Part shown: piece after piece, positions 61,248 through 64,000 of the stretch
How positions within the stretch are numbered: position 1 is the first letter of the stretch
Layout: each line of letters begins with the position of its first letter
Assembly (NCBI RefSeq): GCF_003688915.1
Contig: NZ_REFU01000001.1
Coordinates: 3,348,001 to 3,412,000 of the forward strand
DNA length: 64,000 bases
Source of the DNA: Rhodococcus sp. SBT000017
GTDB lineage: Bacteria; Actinomycetota; Actinomycetes; Mycobacteriales; Mycobacteriaceae
Reading direction: 5' to 3'
Made by a program: the position numbers and the translations under genes
Notes under the pieces: model-generated
Told to the model about the DNA's origin: nothing
Databases searched by the model: none
The model's input: only the letters and a program-made list of their open reading frames with translations

Positions 61248-62651
61248 GTGAAACTGACGACCCCGAAACTGACGAAACGCACCCATGCGCCGCACGATCC
61301 CGCCCGTCCCGAGGACGAACGGTTGTCGATCGGCAGGTCGTATCTCTATGGATTGCAGCACATCCTGACGATGTACGGCGGAGTCATCGCACCACCACTG
61401 ATCGTCGGTGGTGCAGCGGGGCTGAGCGGCACCGAGATCGCTCTGCTGGTCTCGGCCGCGTTGTTCGTCAGTGGCGCGGCCACCCTGCTGCAGACCCTGG
61501 GGGTGCCGTACTTCGGTGCAAAACTCCCTCTGGTGCAGGGCATTTCGTTCGCGTCGGTGTCGACGATGGTGGCCATCGCGAGCGGGCCGGGTGGATTGAA
61601 CTCGGTGTTCGGCGCCATCATCGCCGCCGGTGCCATCGGCATCCTCATCACCCCGTTCTTCAGCAAGATCGTGCGCTTCTTCCCACCGGTGGTGACCGGC
61701 ACGATCATCACCGTCATCGGCATCTCGCTACTGCCCGTTGCGGTTCGGTGGGCGATGGGCGGTGACGAGCAGGCCACCGATTGGGGCTCGACGTCCAACA
61801 TCGGGCTCGCTGCCTTCAGTCTTCTGGTCGTGCTGCTCGTCAGCAGACTGGTGCAGGGCACGCTTTCGCGACTGTCGATTCTGATCGGCATCGTCGCAGG
61901 CACAGTGTTCGCCGTCCTCGTCGGCAAGGCCGACTTCTCCGGTGTGGGTGACGGTGCCATCTTCAGCTTCCCCGAGCCGTTCGCGTTCGGAGCACCGACC
62001 TTCCAGATCGCGGCGATCCTGTCGATGGTGGTGGTCATTTTCGTCATCATGACCGAGACCACCGCGGACATCCTGGCCGTAGGCGAGATCGTCGGCACCG
62101 ACGTCGATGCCCGACGCGTCGGCGACGGGCTGCGCGCGGACATGGTGGCCACGACCATCGCTCCCGTGTTCGGCACCTTCCCGGCCAGTGCGTTCGCGCA
62201 GAACGTCGGTCTGGTGGCGGTCACCGGAATCAAGAGTCGCTACGTCGTCGCGGCCGGCGGCTCGGTACTGCTGTTCCTCGGACTCTTTCCCATCCTCGGA
62301 CTGGTCGTCGCATCGGTTCCGTTGCCCGTGCTCGGCGGCGCGGGCATCGTGCTGTTCGGGTCGGTGGCCGCCAGCGGCATCAGGACTCTGTCCAAGGTGG
62401 AGTTCGACGGCAACCTCAACCTCGTCATCGTGGCCGTCGCCATCGGCTTCGGCGTCATCCCCATCGCGGTGCCGGGCTTCTACGCAGCGTTCCCCGACTG
62501 GGTCCACGTGGTACTCGACTCGGGCATCAGCGCCGCGAGCATCGTCGCCGTCCTGCTGAACATCGCGTTCAACGTCGTCACGATCGGCCAGAAACCCTCG
62601 CCCTCGGTGGTGACCGCTGCACCACCGGTGGCGACGCGGCATCACCAGTAG
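61248..62651 (+). CDS. NCS2-family urate/xanthine permease
   Basis: A 467-aa membrane protein from a GTG with AGGAG upstream. Helix 1 carries LYGLQHILTMYGGVIAPPLIVGG; the nucleobase-ascorbate-transporter motif is SAFAQNVGLVAVTGIKSRYV, and TETTADILAVGEIVG supplies the conserved Glu. This is the XanQ/UacT/PucJ-K subgroup, distinct from the AzgA-like permease at 44584. Its place directly after uricase suggests urate as the substrate. Confidence 0.93.
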   Translation: MKLTTPKLTKRTHAPHDPARPEDERLSIGRSYLYGLQHILTMYGGVIAPPLIVGGAAGLSGTEIALLVSAALFVSGAATLLQTLGVPYFGAKLPLVQGISFASVSTMVAIASGPGGLNSVFGAIIAAGAIGILITPFFSKIVRFFPPVVTGTIITVIGISLLPVAVRWAMGGDEQATDWGSTSNIGLAAFSLLVVLLVSRLVQGTLSRLSILIGIVAGTVFAVLVGKADFSGVGDGAIFSFPEPFAFGAPTFQIAAILSMVVVIFVIMTETTADILAVGEIVGTDVDARRVGDGLRADMVATTIAPVFGTFPASAFAQNVGLVAVTGIKSRYVVAAGGSVLLFLGLFPILGLVVASVPLPVLGGAGIVLFGSVAASGIRTLSKVEFDGNLNLVIVAVAIGFGVIPIAVPGFYAAFPDWVHVVLDSGISAASIVAVLLNIAFNVVTIGQKPSPSVVTAAPPVATRHHQ

Positions 62652-62682
62652 TGTTCTATCGAGATCGGTAGAAGCTACGAGC

Positions 62683-63459
62683 ATGCGAGGTGGGACTGTG
62701 GCGGCAGGTGGCGGGGTGCAGTCCGTGGAGCGTGCGTTCGAGTTGCTCGACATCATGGCCGCCTCGGGCGGATCCATCGGGATCAGCGAACTCGCCGAGG
62801 GTACCGATCTGCCGATGCCGACCGTGCACCGACTGATCGGGACCCTCGTCTCGCTCGGCTACGTCAGGCGGCTGCCGTCCCGTCGATATGCGTTGGGTAC
62901 CAAACTCATTCGCCTGGGTGACAGCGCGAGCAAACTGATCGGCGGATGGGCGAAGCCGTACCTGGCCGAGCTGGTCCGGATCACACACGAGACGTCCAAC
63001 ATGGCATTCCTCGAGGACGACATGGCGGTCTACGTCGCACAGGTTCCGTCCGAACACGCCATGCGGATGTTCAACGAGGTGGGACAGCGAGTACTGCCGC
63101 ATTCCACCGGCGTCGGCAAGGCGCTGCTCGCGCAATTGGACGACGACGCCGTCCGCGCGATCGTCGGCCGACTCGGCATGGCACCCCGCACCGTCAACAC
63201 CCTCACCACCCTCGACGCGCTGCTCACCGACCTCGCAGCGATCCGCGAACGCGGGTACGCCATCGACGACGGTGAGCAGGAGGTGGGAGTGCGCTGCTTC
63301 GCCGTACCCGTGATCGGCGCACCGACTCTGACGGCGATGTCCATCGCCGGGCCCACCGCCCGAGTCACGCTCGAGTCTGCCGAGCAGTTCGTACCCCTGC
63401 TGATCTCGGCCGCGGAGCGACTGGCGAAAGACCTCGCGAGCAACAACCCAGCTTCCTAG
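62683..63459 (+). CDS. IclR family transcriptional regulator (AllR-like)
   Basis: A 258-aa protein (MRGGTVAAGGGVQSVERAFELLD). The HTH is GISELAEGTDLPMPTVHRLIGTLVSLGYVRRLPSRRYALG; the ligand domain has MAFLEDDMAVYVAQVPSEHAMRMF, LPHSTGVGKALLAQL and the GEQEVGVRCFAVPV segment of allantoin/glyoxylate-type regulators. It likely represses both purine-breakdown operons until an intermediate such as allantoin or glyoxylate binds. Start could also be the GTG at 62698. Confidence 0.9.
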   Translation: MRGGTVAAGGGVQSVERAFELLDIMAASGGSIGISELAEGTDLPMPTVHRLIGTLVSLGYVRRLPSRRYALGTKLIRLGDSASKLIGGWAKPYLAELVRITHETSNMAFLEDDMAVYVAQVPSEHAMRMFNEVGQRVLPHSTGVGKALLAQLDDDAVRAIVGRLGMAPRTVNTLTTLDALLTDLAAIRERGYAIDDGEQEVGVRCFAVPVIGAPTLTAMSIAGPTARVTLESAEQFVPLLISAAERLAKDLASNNPAS

Positions 63460-64000
63460 TCCTTCAACACCCGCGCGTCGCGGGCAAACGACTGCACTTC
63501 CTCGGTCAACCACACATGAGCCGGCACCGCACCGCCGAGTAGTTCGCGAGCCAACGACGGGGAATCCCCGATCGGCACATCGCTGCCCGCAATGATGATG
63601 TTGCCGTAGCGCCTGCCCTTGAGCATCGCCGGATCGGCGACGATCGCCAGGTGCGGAAAGACACTGCGAAGAGTCGACGCCTCCTGCTTCGCGAGCGAGA
63701 GATCGCGTCGATCACCGCAATTGACGACGTACATGCCGCCGGGCGCGAGGACGCGTCGAACGTGCTCGGTGAACTCGGCGGTCAGTAGCGGTGCCGGAGT
63801 TACCGCTCCTGCGAACACATCTCGCACGATCAGGTCGCGGCTGTTCTCGGTCAGTGTCTCGGTGACCGCCCGTGCCTCACCGACGCGGATGCGCAGCAAC
63901 GGTGCTCGCGGCAGGTCGAACCACTCGCGTACCAGTTCCGAGAGCTTGCCGTCGAGTTCCACGACAACCTGACGCGCCCCCGGATATTCCGCGGTGAACG
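63456..64000 (-). CDS. Spermidine synthase-like SAM-fold protein (partial)
   Basis: The minus-strand frame enters from the window end (TAEYPGARQVVVELDGKLSEL) and runs to a stop at 63456, sharing 4 bases with the convergent IclR stop. VVVELDGKLSELVREW is the SAM/dcSAM-binding acidic loop; DLIVRDVFAGAVTPAPLLTAEFTEHVRRVLAPGG and YVVNCGDRRD follow the Rossmann order of polyamine aminopropyltransferase-like proteins. Many actinobacterial members are not true spermidine synthases. The N-terminus is outside the window. Confidence 0.82.
   Translation of the reverse strand, partial: FTAEYPGARQVVVELDGKLSELVREWFDLPRAPLLRIRVGEARAVTETLTENSRDLIVRDVFAGAVTPAPLLTAEFTEHVRRVLAPGGMYVVNCGDRRDLSLAKQEASTLRSVFPHLAIVADPAMLKGRRYGNIIIAGSDVPIGDSPSLARELLGGAVPAHVWLTEEVQSFARDARVLKD

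Noticed and set aside
1..64000. tRNA, rRNA, transposase and phage genes
   Set aside because: None was recognised by eye on either strand; small RNAs would need a covariance-model search.

Overview
The window is high-GC DNA with GTG and TTG starts, tightly packed operons and families typical of mycolic-acid actinobacteria: F420-type luciferase-like oxidoreductase, a DUF222/HNH 13E12-like protein, three-subunit xanthine dehydrogenase, LuxR-type two-component system and NCS2 permeases. The overall flavour is Rhodococcus or a close relative. This is inferred from gene content only; no alignment was run.

Region 1 (1-11.2 kb) is mostly ordinary chromosome: a DHA2 efflux pump cut by the window edge with a divergent TetR regulator, an NAD-dependent epimerase, a DUF72 protein, a NarL/DegU-type two-component pair divergent from a trypsin-PDZ protease, a VOC protein, an LLM-class oxidoreductase, three consecutive AIM24 paralogues and a small 108-aa protein.

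Region 2 (11.2-21.6 kb) is the most interesting part. Eight genes on the minus strand form one operon facing a MarR regulator on the plus strand: nitroreductase, TrpF-like barrel, uracil phosphoribosyltransferase, DMT exporter, a 1301-aa single-module NRPS with A-Ox-T-TE layout (indigoidine-synthetase type), pseudouridine-5'-phosphate glycosidase (PsuG/IndA), an Old Yellow Enzyme and a HAD phosphatase. The combination NRPS + PsuG + HAD phosphatase + UPRT + exporter is the logic described for the C-nucleoside minimycin, which shares its NRPS with the blue pigment indigoidine. Here it comes with extra redox enzymes and a TrpF-like protein whose catalytic Cys is replaced by Ala, so a different C-nucleoside is possible. 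The whole cluster lies between two diverged direct copies of the 3' end of the 108-aa gene, as if inserted there.

Region 3 (21.6-31.2 kb) holds single genes and small units: SRPBCC and pyridoxamine-oxidase-like proteins, a macrolide-type glycosyltransferase under an ArsR regulator divergent from an MFS pump, a GNAT acetyltransferase, an MprF-like flippase with a degenerate kinase-like domain, and a GGDEF-EAL protein.

Region 4 (31.2-63.5 kb) is a purine and related nucleobase catabolic district. First comes a NitT/TauT-type ABC importer with a 2OG-Fe(II) oxygenase, a frameshifted amidohydrolase and a GntR regulator. Next is a PucR-controlled operon for xanthine dehydrogenase (three subunits), 8-oxoguanine deaminase, a purine permease and XdhC. 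After a short scrap zone (a duplicated xdhC 3' end, an MFS gene broken by a stop codon, a DUF222/HNH gene) two divergent operons follow. The plus-strand one is uraD-uraH-uricase-NCS2 permease-IclR, taking urate to S-allantoin. The minus-strand one is an AtzF-C-like protein-hyi-glxR-gcl-glxK-alc-allB, taking allantoin to glycerate. Palindromic GGAAT-N4-ATTCC-type sites lie between them, as expected for an AllR-like IclR regulator. No ureidoglycolate lyase is recognisable, which makes the small AtzF-C-like protein a candidate for a missing step. The window ends in a spermidine-synthase-like gene. I saw no tRNA, rRNA, CRISPR array or transposase, but small RNAs cannot be excluded by eye.
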